In this document: one piece after another, positions 6,733-7,535 of the stretch | How positions within the stretch are numbered: position 1 is the first letter of the stretch | Layout: each line of letters starts with the position of its first letter | NCBI GenBank assembly: GCA_900556675.1 | Contig: USQE01000048.1 | Span: forward strand, 1 to 7,535 | Length of the DNA: 7,535 nt | Origin: an uncultured Collinsella sp. | Lineage (GTDB): Bacteria > Actinomycetota > Coriobacteriia > Coriobacteriales > Coriobacteriaceae | Direction of reading: 5' to 3' | Notes under the pieces: model-generated | The model's input: only the letters and a program-made list of their open reading frames with translations | Databases searched by the model: none | What the model was told of the DNA's origin: nothing | Translations under genes and position numbers: made by a program

Positions 6733-7491
6733 ATGGCGCGAGCCATCTTCCAAACTATTTATGACAACGTGAAGCAGTCGATTGACGACGGCACATACGC
6801 CTATCAGAGTTATCTGCCTTCGGAGACTGAGCTCACGCAGCTGTTTGACTGTTCGCGTATGACGGTCCGTCGCGCCATCTCGATGCTTGCGGCAGATGGT
6901 TACGTGCTCCCCCAGCAAGGCAAAGGCATGCGCGTCATTCGCAACATCAGTGACGAGAAGAGTCGTGGTGGTGGCGGCGGACTCGAGACCTTTAAGGAAA
7001 TCGCGGCCAGCCGAGGCTTTGAACTCAAGACTGTCACCACCGTCTTTGAGCTCCTCATCTGCAGCAAGGCGCTCTCCAAGATTACCGGGTTTCCCGAAGG
7101 CTGCGAGCTCACGCGCGCCAAACGCATCCGTTACGCAAACGGACACGCCGTATGCTCCGACGACTCCTATTACCTAAGTTCACAGGTACCGGAACTGACA
7201 CCCGAGATTGCCAACGATTCGATTTATCGTTACCTCGAAGAAGATCTTGGCGTTAAGATTGCCACGGGCAAACGCGATGTAACGATCGAGCATCCCACGC
7301 CCGAGGATACGCGCGTGCTCGATCTCGACGACTTTAACGCACTCGCCGTTGTACGCGGACAGACCTACAACGCCGACGGCATCCTTATGGAATACACCGA
7401 GACAAAGCAGGTTCCCAGCTTCTTTTTACTCCACGAAACGGTCACCCGCCGCAATAACGGCAGCGAGACCCATCAGAGCAGCATGAACTAA
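6733..7491 (+). CDS. GntR-family transcriptional regulator with UTRA domain (HutC/TreR-like)
   Basis: This is a DNA-binding regulator of 252 residues, normal for the HutC subfamily. The winged helix-turn-helix covers about 4-70: IYDNVKQSIDDGTY, LPSETELTQLFDCSRMTVRR (28-47), then AISMLAADGYVLPQQGKGMRV. A linker with a run of five glycines (about 79-83) leads to the UTRA ligand-binding domain, about 85-238, with LTRAKRIRYANGHAVCSDDSYYL, SIYRYLEEDLGVKI, and the closing DGILMEYTETKQVPSFFLLHETV. UTRA domains of this kind usually bind a sugar phosphate or similar small molecule. TAGGAGA at 6721-6727 places the start at ATG 6733. It follows the dehydrogenase gene by 65 bp and is probably co-transcribed. 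Its likely targets are the TGTCTA sites at 5430-5595, making it the local repressor (inference from context). The effector is unknown. Confidence 0.92.
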   Translation: MARAIFQTIYDNVKQSIDDGTYAYQSYLPSETELTQLFDCSRMTVRRAISMLAADGYVLPQQGKGMRVIRNISDEKSRGGGGGLETFKEIAASRGFELKTVTTVFELLICSKALSKITGFPEGCELTRAKRIRYANGHAVCSDDSYYLSSQVPELTPEIANDSIYRYLEEDLGVKIATGKRDVTIEHPTPEDTRVLDLDDFNALAVVRGQTYNADGILMEYTETKQVPSFFLLHETVTRRNNGSETHQSSMN

Positions 7492-7509
7492 CCATTTATT
7501 AGTTGCGGT

Positions 7510-7528
7510 GGAATAGTTCCTAGAATGG
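7510..7528. repeat. Short dispersed motif, copy 2 (GGAATAGTTCCTAGAA)
   Basis: GGAATAGTTCCTAGAA followed by TGG is the second copy of the motif at 3579-3599. GGAAT-A-GTTCC is nearly self-complementary (one G-T pair). It starts 18 bp after the GntR stop, close to the window end, so its relation to the next gene cannot be judged. Confidence 0.4.
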
Positions 7529-7535
7529 CCAGCTT

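Overview
The window looks like chromosome of a moderately GC-rich Gram-positive anaerobe of the Actinomycetota. The base composition, the flavour of the proteins and the gene content fit a gut Coriobacteriia member such as Collinsella. That assignment is an inference from memory of such proteins; there is no rRNA or other decisive marker here.

Layout. (a) 1-566: the 5' end of a minus-strand XRE-type helix-turn-helix regulator (cut by the window edge) faces away from a small plus-strand gene of unknown function. A perfect 24-bp palindrome lies between them and carries a TATAGT -10-like hexamer on both strands, so it looks like a shared, autoregulated operator. (b) 576-2047, minus strand: the conserved housekeeping ATPase/GTPase gene ychF, followed 11 bp later by a small DUF1648-type membrane protein. 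(c) 2175-5284, minus strand: a PTS EIICB permease of the glucose/alpha-glucoside class, then a family GH4 NAD+/metal-dependent 6-phospho-alpha-glucosidase closely resembling GlvA/MalH. A 155-bp spacer with two inverted repeats separates them. (d) 5285-5641: a divergent control region with three copies of a TGTCTA-type inverted repeat placed on likely promoters. (e) 5642-7491, plus strand: a zinc-dependent medium-chain dehydrogenase of the sorbitol/threonine dehydrogenase type, then a GntR/UTRA (TreR-like) regulator.

How it may work together. The EIICB would import and phosphorylate an alpha-glucoside, with an EIIA supplied from elsewhere. The GH4 enzyme would split the phosphorylated product into glucose-6-phosphate plus an aglycone. 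The GntR regulator, with a sugar phosphate bound to its UTRA domain, would control both divergent transcripts through the TGTCTA sites. A polyol-type dehydrogenase is not a usual partner of GlvA/GlvC. Its place here raises the testable idea that the locus handles an alpha-glucosylated polyol (for example maltitol, an isomalt component or glucosylglycerol), with the dehydrogenase oxidising the released polyol. That is an inference; a plain maltose/sucrose-isomer locus with an unrelated dehydrogenase remains possible.
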